Origin: Saxidomus purpurata
Lineage: Eukaryota; Mollusca; Bivalvia; Venerida; Veneridae
Direction: 5' to 3'
DNA length: 64,000 nt
Assembly: GCA_022818135.1 (NCBI GenBank)
Contig: JAFMSR010000010.1
Span: 35,789,982 to 35,853,981 of the forward strand
This document shows, one piece after another, positions 12,141 to 23,735 of the stretch (positions are counted from its first letter, which is position 1; every line of letters starts with the position of its first letter). The notes under the pieces are model-generated. The model saw nothing but the letters and a program-made list of their open reading frames with translations. It was not told where the DNA came from and did not search any database. Made by a program: the position numbers and the translations under genes.

Positions 12141-14794
12141 AACAAATACTTTCGATATATAGCAAAATTGGGAATGGCTATTGTACAAAAAACGACCAAG
12201 TTCGCCGATAGGACATCTTTCTTTGAAATGCAGGCGTTAAAAATAATTTTAATATCCAAAGTGATCAAGGGACTTTAATGATAATTATCTCCAGGTATTA
12301 TAATACCTATAAATGCATGCATATTATTTAAATTGTTGATCTATCTCGATTTTTCATAGGCAGATATCTAATTTTGCGTTATCATAATTATCAACAAACT
12401 ACAAAAAGGCGAAAACTAACCTGCTGGCGACAAGTGTGTCTGCTTTCTCGACCAGTATAGATCATGATCAACTTGCACATCAGAATCGTCAGTTGACAAT
12501 CGTCTCAAATAGCAACATCATACTGTTATTAGTTACGCAAATAAATACTTCTTACCTGTATTACGTCTGTTAGATTCGATACAAAATGAATCCGTTTTCC
12601 TTCTCGACAATCGTAGATCATGACCAACTTCCACATCTGTGTCGTCAGGGGAAATCTGCTGATTAAACGAACAGTATGTACCTTTAAACTTGCATTATTA
12701 TTAAGACAGCATGTACTTTTAATCTTAAAATTGTTAAATTGATTTTTCTTGCCATTAATATCATATACAATTAGGACTGAACACTATTTTATACCAAATC
12801 TGAATAGACATGTCTTTACTGGCAAACTTGTCGCCAGCCAAGAATATACCAACATTGGTCATTTAACATTTACTCTGCTTGCAACAAGTGTGTCTGCCGA
12901 TGTAAGACATGTGAGTGTTTATCAACCTCCTGGTGGTGAGTCTGATTTTGCCAGCACTGTAGATCATGATCAGCTTCACTATCTCATCATGGAACAGTTG
13001 CTCTGCCGACGAGAAGTAAGTCTGCGCATATCATAATCAGCCTATAAAATCAATTTGAAATAATTATCTATAAGTATTTCTGTGGCGACAAATTAATGAC
13101 CTTGACATCGTTTCGAATGTAGACCATAATCAGGCTGCACATCTTCTACGTACCAGGACAATTGGATGATTCAATACCATTATACTGTTGTTAGTGATGC
13201 AAAATGAATACTCTGTACCTGTAAACATTTTCGTTTTAGTGTAATAAAGTCAAGAATAAACTATATATTTACAGAATGTCCGATTAAAATGTTGATACAG
13301 TCAAATATGAGGTTAGCCAACAATATCACAAAAATGGTCATCCAACAATTATCCTGTTGGCTGCAAGTGATTATGCCTTTACGACCAATGTGAACCACAA
13401 CCATTCAAAACCAATCGATGTAAAACAGGTTATAACTACCCCGTATAACAAAAGTGATCATCTAACAGGTACCCTGCTGGTGGCAAGTGATTCTGTCTTT
13501 ATGATCAACGTAAACAACACTTGATATAAAATAATTTTCCACTACACCGCCGATGACAAGAAAGTCTGTCTTTTCGACCCGTGTAGTTCAAAATCAGTAT
13601 AGTACATGTATACAATCAATGTAAAATAAATATGTATATACAAAGTATTTATATGCCGTCAAATAACAATGACTTCGTTTCTAGTGTAGACCATAATCAG
13701 GCTGCATTTGTATTTTACAGGATGTAACATGTAGATAAATCCAATATCACAAAAGCGGTCATCCAACATTTACCCTGTTGGCGGCAAGTCATTCTGCCTT
13801 TACGACCAATGTGAACTACAACCATCCAAATACAATCCATGTGAAACAGGCATGTTAAAACTACATGCACTCAGTATACAGTCAAAAATATCACAAAAGT
13901 GGTCATCCAACAATTATTCTGTTGGCTGCAAGTTATTCTGCCTTTACGACCAATGTGAACTACAACCATCTGATACATTCATTATAAAGTAAATAATGTT
14001 TAATCACCCTGTCGGTGACTTTCGTGTTTATCATAATCAGTCTATACAGTCAATGCAAAATAGTCCGTGTAAGTGAGTCTGTGTTCATTACCAGTGTAGA
14101 CTATGAGGAACTTCACATCCGTGTGATCTGAGGATAGTCAGTTGAATCAGCAACATAATTATGTACCTGTAGACATGTTTATTTTATTTCAATTATTTAA
14201 CTGCAGTAAGACCTTTTCATTTTTACCAGTGTTTATCTCATATTTAGTGTCATAAAAATTTATAATTAAAATGTCTGATTAAAAATATGCTTAGACAGTT
14301 ACAATCAGCCGAAAACTTGTCACCTAGCTTTAACTATGTTTTGTGCGAACAGTGTGCATACAATCGATGTTGAATAAAATGTTTTAAAAAACCCTTAATG
14401 TACAGTCAATGTGAAAAAGCGAAATTAAAACTAACTCACCGGCGGAAATTGAGACTGCCTTCACAACCAGTGTAGACTATGATCAGCTTGTACATCCAAG
14501 TCATCGGGGGACATTTGAGTGAACCAGCATCATCGTTATGCTGTACTGAGCATCGCCATCACTCTTTTGTACAAACGACATTCTGTCCTGTACACATACC
14601 CATAAATCATCATTATTAACTAGTCAAAAATATTCGTAGAACCTTTGTACGACGGAAAAAATAAGTTTAAGGGGTAAGAAGCGCATACATACTGTCCATT
14701 TGTTGTGACGCTTTTCGGATATAACTTTAGAGCTGTAACTTACTGATGGAAAATTTTGTTTTACGTAGAATTTGTTTTTCGAAAATAGATCTCT

Positions 14795-14930
14795 GGTTAC
14801 ATATAGATTCGATTTCAGGCTCCTGATCTTTCTAATTCTATTTATTCCGCAGAAGAGCAATGGTAGCGTACGCGTCAGGATCAGAGGGTCCCGGATTCGA
14901 TCCCTGCCAGTGCATGTAACCAGCTTAGAA
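14795..14930 (+). repeat. tRNA-headed repeat, family S3 copy a
   Basis: The leader ACATATAGATTCGATTTCAG and CTCCTGATCTTTCT precede a tRNA-like part ending with a B box near 14,895. Two adjacent copies lie at 16,552 and 16,713, and a leader-only relic near 22,465. Confidence 0.65.
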
Positions 14931-15319
14931 CATGACAAAAATTGTCAATCGACGTTGAATATAAATGTCTTAACAAACCTGTCGTCAGCATTTTTGGCTT
15001 GTATGGATCATTATCATGTACAATCATTGTGCAATAACTAAGTTCAAACTAACTCACCGGTGGAAATTGGGCCTGCCCACAGAACAAGTGTAGTCATTGA
15101 TCAGCTTGCACATCCGAATCGTCAGGAGATATTCGAGCGGACCATAACGATCACTATGTTGTACTGAGTTTTACAAACATATATTATTCCAATTTCATCG
15201 CATCCTTTTTATCGCATGCATCATACAGTCACATGTGCAGTCAGCTAAAATATAACAGAAGTGTTGGTTGAGTCTTTATACAGCTGGTGACAAGGAACTA
15301 TGCCTTTCGGAAGAGTATG

Positions 15320-15501
15320 TAATAAACTCCGTACATAACGACTCCGGATATAACGAAAATCCGGATATAAGGAACACATTTTCTCTGCCCGATTTTTTTT
15401 CTTTATTCCTTATGAAAATGTTATATGGATATAACGAACTCCCGGATATAATGGACACATTTAAATCGATACAAGGAGTTCGTTATAAGCGGAGTTTACT
15501 G
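15320..15501 (+). mobile_element. pogo/Tc1-mariner-type MITE, copy 2
   Basis: Same termini as the 9,821 copy. The right TA flank is intact (15,502-15,503) and the left one has drifted to TG. The interior repeats GGATATAACGAA. Chance open frames on both strands inside it are not genes. Confidence 0.8.
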
Positions 15502-15860
15502 TACAGTAGTTAAATATAAAACCGTGCAGTCTAACCATGGTATGCACGTTTTACTATTCGTTCAGTAACTTGTTAGGCAGGACCCCTTTCAACAACCACT
15601 GACAATGTCCAAACTTTAAAAAATGAAATATTTTGACAATAAATTTCTGGAATATGACAACAGGTTCGACATGATTATCTATTCATACCTTCAGCGATGG
15701 TGCTTCCACAAACTGATAAAATTCACAATTAGTGTACCAGAAGTGGCCCTAAGCAAGGTCTTTGCGCTTTCCCGTGTATATGGCTCGGGTTTTAAACACA
15801 CGTATGGTTTCGTAGGAGACAAAGTGGATAATGATAAGCTTAAAAGGGTGGAAACCAATA

Positions 15861-16045
15861 CAGTAAACTCCGTATACAACGATTCCGGATATAACGAAAA
15901 TCCGGATATAAGGAACACATTTTCTCTACCCGACTTTTTTTCTTTCTTTATTCTTTATGAAAATGTTCTATGGATATAACCAACTCCGGATATAAGGAAC
16001 ACATTTAAATCGGCCCAAGGAGTTCGTTATAAGCAGAGTTTATTG
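15861..16045 (+). mobile_element. pogo/Tc1-mariner-type MITE, copy 3
   Basis: Starts CAGTAAACTCCG, ends AGAGTTTATTG, with TA at 15,859-15,860 and 16,046-16,047. It lies only 360 bp from copy 2 in the same orientation. Confidence 0.85.
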
Positions 16046-16550
16046 TACAGATAACACTTATTGCTACTGAAGAAGCAAATGTTCGCCAACATGTTACGAG
16101 GGACAAACTAAAAAAAATATAATCATCTTTCAACAAGAGATTGCACATGTATTTACAGAGCTACTTTAGTTTGGCATTATTATAGTTCAAAGGTACAGTC
16201 AATTAACGAATAATTCTATACTCACAACAAAGATTCGAATGCATTCTTGACGAGGACGAGTGGTGACTTCAAAGTTGTTCTCTCACTTTTAGTGGCTTAG
16301 TCCTATATATACAACAAAGTACACTAAATATACAACAAAATCTCGAAAAACAGGAACAAGCATTCATTACTACAGCCACTACATAGTTGCATACAATGGT
16401 TTAAGGAAAAAATGGTTTAAGTTTGAAACACCTACATACTCTTTGTTGTGGATATGACCTGAGAACTGTACCTGTACCGATGGAAATTTCTGTTTTCCAT
16501 AGGAGAAAATAAAATTGGAAATCCAAAGACCAGACTACATGTATAATGTT
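16046..16550. other. Unassigned sequence
   Basis: No gene or clear repeat is seen beyond a short TATACAACAAAGTACAC/TATACAACAAAATC repeat near 16,310-16,345. Confidence 0.5.
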
Positions 16551-16551
16551 T

Positions 16552-16855
16552 TGGTTACATATAGATACAATTTCAGGATCCTGATCTTTTCCCTTCTTAT
16601 TTATTCCGCAGTTGCAGAATGTGAGTGCGTTCGCCTCATGATCGGTAGGTCCCGGGTTCGATCCCTGCTAGTGCTTGCAACCAGCCGAGAACAAGGACCA
16701 GACTTTAACGTTTCGGTTACATATAGATACAATTTCAGGCTCCTGATCTTTCTTCTATCTATTCCGCAATGGCGCAATGGTAGCGCGTTTGCCTCAGGAT
16801 CAGAGGGTCCCGGGTTCGGTCCCCACAAGTGCACGCAACCAGCTGAGAACATTGT
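16552..16855 (+). repeat. Tandem pair of tRNA-headed repeats, family S3
   Basis: Two units of about 150-160 bp (16,552-16,702 and 16,713-16,855) repeat the same leader, TATTCCGCA, a tRNA-like head with GTAGCGCG and CCCGGGTTCG, and the ending CAACCAGC(T/C)GAGAAC. The position corresponding to U33 before the anticodon is not T in the second unit, so they are SINE heads rather than tRNA genes. Confidence 0.7.
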
Positions 16856-16931
16856 TACCTAGTCTTAACACTGCTGACGACAAGTTATTCTGAATTTGTT
16901 GCCAGTGTGCAACATAATCAATTAAGATAGC

Positions 16932-17266
16932 TGCGGAACTTAGGACCAGAATTGAAAAAGTAGACGGTGAAGTATGAATATTGGTCCAGGTATAGATCAA
17001 AGTCTATATTTTCGAAAAGTAATTTTTTTTTTCAAATTAAGCTTAAACGTTCGTGTAAAAAGCGCCACCTGGCGGCACCCGTTTTTTGAACGAATATTGA
17101 ACGTTTTTCTATAATAATTTCAATAATATTTTGGCGATTACACTTTTTTGAAGTGTACATTATTTTGACAACAGCCTTTATTCGGTAGGAGTAATTTTAA
17201 TATGTTTGGTTGATTACAAAACCATTATTTCTGCAAAAATAGACAGTCCGAAGACAAAAATAATAT
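16932..17266 (+). repeat. Inverted-pair repeat, left arm
   Basis: Matches the reverse complement of 20,950-21,551 over its whole length, about 80-85% by eye. Landmarks are TTAGGACCAGAATTGAAAAA, GCCACCTGGCGGCACCCG, TGTACATTATTTTGACA and ACAAAACCATTATTTCTGCA. Confidence 0.85.
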
Positions 17267-17269
17267 AAT

Positions 17270-18050
17270 CATTCGTTATAATACATGTACTTTTTGTGTT
17301 ACATGGATACAGCGTTATTACCAGTTTATATTACTAATCTCAATTTGAAACGTGTTCACATCTTCAGTGTACAAAGGAAGGTTCAAGGGGTCCAAAACCG
17401 CACTTCGGCACTCAAGACCCTGGATATGTTAATATTAGACAAAAAATTATATGCTGTTTCGTTTTGAAAGTAGACCGGGTCCTGCCCCGGATCTGGAGAC
17501 TAAGCTATACATATTATGTCGCTTTGAGCCCTCGAAATATTTTAATTTTAATTTCTAAATATATCTTTCTTTAAAAAGAACATAATACATTGTATATCGA
17601 AAACTGTTTTGCTATCAAGTACTTATTGCTTAAAAGAAAGAAAAAAAGTATACCGGTATTTGACTTTTGAACACCCTCTCAGCTGCAACTTAATTGTTTT
17701 GTTTTCAAGAATGTCTTATTGTAACTTTCACTGAAGTAAACCAGCCTACAGTTATGTTATATGACATAAACGTTTCTGTTTCCCACAATTGCGTTTAATG
17801 AGAAATTTGTAAAAAATATGCAGTCTGTGAGCTTGACAACTCTGACTTAATAATTATGTTCACAACAAACTGCAAACTAACTTTGAAATATCATTTCAGT
17901 ACTTTAAACAATTGTAGTGAATTTTTTAAAAACAACAATTGCATTTACCGATAGTTATTTTATAAAGTGTGCATGTACTCCTTTCAAGTGATTGTTGTTG
18001 TAGAATTATACGCCCCTGTATTTTTGGTCTTATATTTATAGGCGAGCATT
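17270..18050. other. Unassigned AT-rich sequence
   Basis: Nothing recognisable on either strand. The 60-codon frame at 17,285-17,467 has no supporting feature. Confidence 0.5.
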
Positions 18051-18052
18051 TT

Positions 18053-18305
18053 ATCTAACCCACAGACACTTGGGTCTATCTGGTATTTTTTTTTACATAT
18101 TCACATACTATAAGAACTCTCTATAAACGGTTTATAGAGACTTATAGTGAAAAAAAAATTCTTTTAAATGTGTCCGTTCAGTGACTAAACCTGTTCAGTG
18201 TGTAAACTGAGTTCTTATAGTATGTGAATATAAAAAAAAAATATACAAGATAGACACAATTGGGCTAGAATCGCTCTCCTGAACCCAAGTGTCTGTGATC
18301 TAACC
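18053..18305. mobile_element. Foldback MITE with poly-T/poly-A arms
   Basis: The left arm (ATCTAACCCACAGACACTTG through TTCACATACTATAAGAACTC, to 18,118) is repeated inverted at 18,209-18,305. The right arm carries about 25 bp that the left lacks. In the middle, 18,119-18,139 is a perfect 10-1-10 hairpin, CTCTATAAAC-G-GTTTATAGAG. There is no coding potential. Confidence 0.8.
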
Positions 18306-18475
18306 ATCGTTCCTTGGAAGAACCAGTACTAGATACCTATCCTCCGTAAGAAACTGCCAATTGTCTCACATAACGAGATATGGTTGGTAACTGGGCTCAA
18401 ACCTAGGACTCTTAATCAATGAGAGGTTACAGTGATTTCAAGTCAGCGACCATGGAGGAAGTTTTTAAGCGATTA
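18306..18475 (-). repeat. tRNA-headed SINE, family S2 copy a
   Basis: Read on the minus strand, a long-arm tRNA-like head (CTGACTTGAAATCACTGTAA, then GGTTTGAGCCC) is followed by GACAATTGGCAGTTTCTTAC and TACTGGTTCTTCCAAGGAAC. Relatives are at 23,284-23,735 (minus, interrupted) and 31,903-32,115 (plus). Confidence 0.7.
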
Positions 18476-19860
18476 TCCACCTGTTTGTGTGGGGGTAAGA
18501 ATCACGTATGACGGTGTGTAACGCTGTTACGAACTCTAACGTTTTCCTTTCGGATACAGAAAAAAACAGACAGGTATTACGTAGAAAATAAGTGAAACCA
18601 TCAACCAAATTCCTTAAAGTTTGAATACAAAACTATTTATCAGTTCTTTTGCCATTAAGTTCCGAGAAGTCCTTCAACATCGGCCGATTTTATATACTAT
18701 GAAAACTCGCTACCTCATTTCTGCCAAATGCATTTCAAACTTTAATATCATATACAACCGAGTAAGAAAAGATACTACAAATGCCTATACGGCATATGAC
18801 TGTCCATTTATTGTGTCTGTTCATTTAAGCACGAACAGAAATCACGTGCCAGATATTTGCGGGAGCAACCATTTTACCAGAAATCACTTGTTAAAGCGGA
18901 TACTACGGACTTGCAACTGTCCATCATGCTGAAAAGATACTATTGCTCCATGTGTTTAATGAGAATACGACAGCATAAATATACCTGTATGTCATATTTT
19001 ATAAGAATCAAGCGTATTGATTCAGCTTTTATAAAAAGATGAGTTTCACTAGAGTTTCAACCGTTTATCGGTCATTTTAACAGGCCGTCAGTTTACCTTA
19101 CAATCGTTTATAACTTGCTGAACGCGACAAAATACTCCGCCGGTCCAGCCTCAGAGGTGCAGACCATGCAGCACCAAAGCCACTCTTAAACGAAACAACC
19201 AAGTACGCCACAAAACATAATTTACGACTAACGACTACTTATAAATTAATTTTCATAATTGATTTAAGGTATTCTGATATGCGTTAAATAAATAGTTTAA
19301 TAATTTATTGCTTAATTAACCAAAATAATTTCTTAAAGAGAGTGAAAAATGTCATTTATTAAGTGAGTGAAAAACATGTCACCTAGAGCATAATGTATGA
19401 TCCTAGCGTGCGAGCCAAAAAGGGTGCTTTCAAGGAGCGAATCAAAAAGCAAATGATAACTTTGGTGTGACAGCTGGTCTATGTGCAGCGAAGCAGCGGT
19501 TCGGATTGAATCGGTGAGTCATCAGAGGCGGCTTCGTGTAAAATTGATGGCATGATAATCACAAGGCCAGAGGCGTTTTACACTGTTAAGAAAGTATGAC
19601 CGGTTTTCAGAGGAAGCCTTATTAATTTTCTCCCCGAACTCACGCATTGCCAAGTGGATGCGGTCTCAAGGGTGAAATATATAGATAAAATGCCGATATC
19701 GGCCTGTTGTGCCCATTTGTGTTTTGAAGGGGACCGGAATGGCGGGGTTAGTTTAATTTATAACAATTTATTTTAACTCGATTGTTAAGAAAGCTTGCAG
19801 CTAATCGAGTCACTCTCCAGTCCGCTTCCTGAACAAACCAGTACTGGCGTCATATGAGGA
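18476..19860. other. Unassigned sequence
   Basis: No domain, exon or repeat is recognised. Open frames at 18,621-18,932 and 18,857-19,042 overlap in different frames and show no protein-like features. The GC-richer part at 19,390-19,750 might be an old repeat or an exon, but I cannot support either. Confidence 0.45.
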
Positions 19861-19861
19861 G

Positions 19862-19965
19862 GTACGGTCGTGGCCCCAGTGGGGCTTGAACCCGCAACCT
19901 CCGGCATGTGGTTATACAGCATAAACTATTCTCGATTACTGTATCTGGGGTTATGACCAGCTATC
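19862..19965 (-). repeat. Possible tRNA-derived repeat head
   Basis: On the minus strand a B-box-like GGGTTCAAGCCCC is followed by text ending TACTGGTTTGTTCAGGAAGC, resembling the tail of family S2. The A box is not convincing. Confidence 0.4.
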
Positions 19966-20948
19966 GTGTCGAATCTGGGAATTGTTGAGCTAGCTTATAG
20001 GACTCATACTGACGAGTCTGCCATTTTACATGTGCAGATTAGGATAGACAAAAGATGATTGAGTTCTTTTTTTGCGAACTTTTCATTAAGGTATGCTTCT
20101 TCTGACAAAAAGACTGCTCGTTAAAACTAATTGTCAAATGCGCCTATGCCATATGATCGTTTTATAACTTTTTATGTGTTGAAATAATTATAATCACAGT
20201 TATTTTGGGATTACCGTTTTTATTTGATTATCATAAACGGAATTTACAGAATCAGAAATCTGTTTACAGGTATAATTTCATTTACTTATTCCTGGCGATG
20301 AAACATGTTCATATGTATTACAAGTTTACAACAATTCAATCGGAAAATATAATACTTTGTATTCCTACAAGGCAGACACCTCGAAAATAAAATAATGGTA
20401 AGAAGCAGGTAGCGGAACAAGTCGCGTATCTTTTCGTCAGCAATTTCCATATATTTTCCTTTCTCTGTTGCTTGTTCAATTCTTGTAACCATGACAACAT
20501 TTTAAAATAATTGCAACTTCGTGGACATTTATTGTTAATTGTAACTTTAATACAAACATTTATCCTTTAGAACATACAATTTGTCACCTTACCATGAACT
20601 GATATTATAGGAATTTCCGATTTATGTAACAATATTCCGTATTTCGGCATGAAAAGAAAGTACAATTGCGTTGTAACGTCATGGTTTGAAAACATTGAAA
20701 CGTCGCGTATATACATGTATGCCTTTTTCTGCTGATATTCGAAGTTTTTTAACAAAACATCTACCGAGAGCACATGCCTTTTTTATTTGATCATTTAAAA
20801 GAGCAAAACCGGATGCACATAATATCAAAAAATAAAAAAACTTTGACCGCGCGAACAACGCGCGATACGGCAAAATCCGTAAATTTTGACGTAAAAAATC
20901 ACTACTTTTGGGGGAGGCTGCGTTTTTGGTACGTGGCATTCCCTGTTT
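19966..20948. other. Unassigned sequence
   Basis: No gene is seen. A CpG-dense hairpin CGCGCG-AACAA-CGCGCG lies at about 20,849-20,865. Confidence 0.45.
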
Positions 20949-20949
20949 G

Positions 20950-21551
20950 ATATTATTTTTGTGTTTTTCGGACTATTTATTTTTGCAGAAATAATGGTTT
21001 TGTAATCCATCAAACACATTTAAATTGCCCCTACTGAAAAAAGGCTGTCAAAATAATGTACACTTGAAAAAAGTGAAATCGCCATCATTTTATTGAAACT
21101 ATGTTATATGTGCTTTATGGTCCACCATCCTTTTTTTCAAGGTATATAGGTACGACCTGTAGAGAGACAGATACAGATACAAGGGAATCCGGGTACCAGA
21201 CCCTAGCTCTTTTACGAATATACCCCTTGGTTCTTGTTTACATTCCTGGTGTAAAGCACCGATACACGTTAGACTACCTCTGGGTTTCTAACCAGTACAT
21301 CTTTAGATGGGTGGGAAACACTGAAATTCTGAAATTTCCAGTGACAAACACCACCACATTGAAATTATGATAGAAAACGATCAATTTTCGTTAGAAAAAC
21401 GGGTGCCACCAGGTGGCACTTTTTACGTGAATGTTAAACCTAAATAGGACAAAAGAATTTTATTTTTCGAAAATATAGACATGGAAATTTACCTGGACCA
21501 AAATTCATACTTTTCCGTCTACTTTTTCAATTCTGGTCCTAAGGTCCGCAT
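20950..21551 (-). repeat. Inverted-pair repeat, right arm
   Basis: Reverse-complement partner of 16,932-17,266, carrying a 254-bp insertion at 21,104-21,357. The central GTGCCACC-T-GGTGGCAC form (about 21,402-21,418) is a perfect palindrome here and decayed in the left arm. Confidence 0.85.
21104..21357. mobile_element. 254-bp insertion with 12-bp target duplication
   Basis: The uninterrupted left arm at 17,150 shows the empty site. The insertion is bounded by ATTGAAACTATG (21,092-21,103) and ATTGAAATTATG (21,358-21,369), a 12-bp duplication with one mismatch. That length suits retroposition by LINE machinery. The insert lacks a clear A/B box, so it may be a SINE fragment or another short retroelement. 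Confidence 0.7.
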
Positions 21552-21589
21552 CTACCTTAATACAACCGATAAAAAGTCTAAACGACCCT

Positions 21590-22020
21590 TTTGGCCATTG
21601 TGGGTCATTATCATGTACAACCATTGTGAAATAACTAAGTTCAAACTAACTCACCGGCGGAAATTGAACCTGCCCTCAGAACCAGTGTAGAATATGATCA
21701 GCTTGCACATCCGAACCGACAGGGAAAGTTCGAGCGGACCACCACATCATTCTGTTGAGTTTTACACATATATATTATCCTTATTCCATCGCATTCTTTT
21801 CATCACATGCATCATACATTCACATCCGCAGCCAGCTAAAATATAAGAAAAGTGTTCGTTGAACAGACATAATACAGCTGGTGACAAAAAGTTTGCCTTT
21901 CGGACCAGTGTAGTTTAATACAAACCGTGCAGTCTGATCATGGTCTGCACTTTTCATTATTCGTTCAGTAAGTTGTTAGTCAACACTCCTTTCAACGATT
22001 TATGGCACTGTCGACTTTTT
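21590..22020 (+). repeat. Mosaic repeat block D
   Basis: Matches 14,990-15,590 of block A and 41,160-41,430 of block C: AACTAACTCACCGGCGGAAA, the GATCAGCTTGCACATCCGAA motif, AGCCAGCTAAAATATAA, and GTGCAGTCTGATCATGGTCT. Confidence 0.8.
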
Positions 22021-22030
22021 TAATGGACTA

Positions 22031-22220
22031 CAGTAAACTCCGTTTATAACGAACATATTGGGACTATTGAAATGTGTTCCTTGTATCTGGAGTTTGTTGT
22101 ATCAATATAACATTTTCATATAAAATAGGGAAAGAAAAAAAAAAACTCGGGCAAAAGAAAATTTGTTCCTTATATCCGGAATTTCGCTATATCCGTAGTC
22201 GTTATATACGACGTTTACTG
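22031..22220 (-). mobile_element. pogo/Tc1-mariner-type MITE, copy 4 (inverted)
   Basis: Starts CAGTAAACTCCGTTTATAAC, ends GACGTTTACTG, with TA at 22,029-22,030 and 22,221-22,222. The poly-A tract in place of poly-T shows reversed orientation. Confidence 0.85.
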
Positions 22221-22524
22221 TATTTTGTCAATGAATGTAAAGTTGTTGCTGCACAATTTATGGGTGGATCGCGATTTATTACAGAAGGTATCTATGTTGA
22301 TTCATTATTTGTGCTAAAATAAGGCATTTTAAGATATATGTTGTTCTTTTTAATCGTATATATTTGTCATTTTACCTTCATTGAAAACGTTATCTATGTT
22401 TGGAAAATATAACCTGCTAGATGAAGGGAGTGTCCTTGTAATTCTTTGTTTGGTGTTTTGGCTATTTATAGATACAATTTCATGCTCCTGACATTTTTCC
22501 TTCTTATTTCTTCATTTGATTTAA

Positions 22525-22965
22525 CAAGAGCTGTTTGTAAAACACGTATGTCCCCCTTTTTTGTATTATGTAAGAAACATTTTTAAAGTAAAACTCACTG
22601 TGAAATTCGTGAAAACGGCGTCTGTAGAAATTGTAGAATTAAAAATAAAATTCTAAAAGGAAAAAAACAGTCATCTCCATATATAGAACAATATTAGAAT
22701 TTAACATTGACTTTGACCTTAGTGAAAAAAAGTCACGTTGACTGTTTCAGGTATGTCCTTAGGCAAAGACAATTGCTTAAAACAATTTAGAAATTGAAAA
22801 ACACTATTTTTAATAAGTGACCTTGACCTCCTAAATTTTTTCTCAAAAAAATAATTGAAAAAAAAAACAAAAACGATTTTTAGTAACAGTTTCAAGATCA
22901 TAGGACCAAGCGTTCTTGAGTTATCATCCGGAAACCAGTTGGTAGACATGAAAAAGAAAAAAATA
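22525..22965 (+). mobile_element. CAAGAG-GCTGTTT element (family 5), 3' end unclear
   Basis: Starts CAAGAG, then TGTTT-GTA-AAACA hairpin, then CGTATGTCCCCC. The interior has TGACCTTGACC. The expected inverted GGGGGACATA end is not found, so the element is truncated or diverged at its 3' side. Flank before CAAGAG is TTTAA. Confidence 0.55.
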
Positions 22966-23283
22966 ATATAGAATTAACAAAACCATATGAAATCGACCGA
23001 GTGGTGTCCCGTGCGCAATAATTAACCAATCAAAATTAAACCATTGGTTTCCGTTTATGAGAAATCAAAGTGCCGAAAGTAATGACTGCAACTGCGCTCA
23101 CTACGAAGTGCTGAACATTTGAAATTCCAATGCTGGACAAGCTACTGAACAAGTAATCACAATCACAAATCACATTCCGCTTTGCACGAAAAAAGGAGAT
23201 GGAAATTTTAGTGTTCGATGCGGTCGACATTTTCTTTTTGAATCAGCAATATTGTACGGCTGACCTGTAGATTATCGTTGATT

Positions 23284-23735
23284 TCAGTTGTTTACAGGCG
23301 GGCAGTTTACCTTCGTTCCTTGGAAGGACCAGTACCAGGCCCATCCTCCGTAAGAAACTTTCTCACATTTATTTATACTAATTCATTTATTCTCGATTGC
23401 GAAACAAAATCTTACAATTTATATTAATCGCTCTCGTGACTCATTTCAGATCAACCTCGAATAGAGAGAGAGAGGCAATGTATAATTATTTGTCTCTTGC
23501 CCAAAGACACTACCGACCTGGCTATTGTAGGACTCGAATCCGGGACCCTTCGATCTTGAGGCGAACGCGCTACCACTGCGCCTCGACGGCTTCACAAAAA
23601 CAAACATTAGAGACACAAAAAGAGACATGGTCGGTAGGAGGGCTCGAACCTGTACCCGTTAACCCTTAATCAGTGAGAGCTGAGGTTACTGCAATTTCAA
23701 TTCAGCGACCTGGCCACTCGGCCACGAGAGCGGTC
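23284..23735 (-). repeat. tRNA-headed SINE, family S2 copy b, interrupted
   Basis: Tail-side sequence at 23,284-23,367 (TTCCTTGGAAGGACCAGTAC, CGTAAGAAACTTTCTCACAT) and head-side sequence at 23,600-23,735 (GAGACATGGTCGGTAGGAGG, GGCCACTCGGCCACGAGAGC) are separated by an S1 SINE. Joining order agrees with the unbroken plus-strand copy at 31,903. Confidence 0.75.
23368..23592 (-). repeat. tRNA-headed SINE, family S1 copy b, nested in S2
   Basis: Minus-strand copy: head with GTGGTAGCGCGTTCGCCTCA and B box near 23,535, body ACTACCG/TCTTTGGGCAAGAGACA, tail TTTCGCAATCGAGAATAAAT. It lies inside the S2 SINE, so S1 moved after S2 here. Confidence 0.8.

Larger units (their letters stand above)
10835..15140 (+). 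repeat. Diverged tandem array of the TGTAGACCATGATCA unit
   Basis: Copies of the motif with surrounding text (GGCGACAAGTGTGTCTGCC before, CACATCCGTGTCGTCAGG and CTGTACCTGTAAAC after) occur near 10,842, 12,456, 12,611, 12,957, 13,120, 13,685, 14,094, 14,472 and 15,090. Spacing is irregular at about 150-700 bp. Units at 13,300-13,960 also repeat AAGTGGTCATCCAACA and TTTACGACCAATGTGAAC. Confidence 0.75.
8926..16100. repeat. Mosaic repeat block A
   Basis: A long stretch of old, partly tandem duplications. Landmarks in order are an ACGG-like tract near 9168, a motif TCTCACACATCCC near 10,096, GGTGGATGATGACAGGTAC near 10,549, many copies of TGTAGACCATGATCA from 10,842 to 15,090, and CATTCTGGGCAGTTGTTTA near 10,974. 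The same landmarks recur in blocks B (29,220-32,280), C (40,140-45,487) and D (21,590-22,020). No gene is seen. Confidence 0.7.

Noticed and set aside
15268..15979. 81- and 118-codon frames sharing NDSGYNENPDIRNTFSLP
   Set aside because: The shared peptide is translation of two MITE copies.
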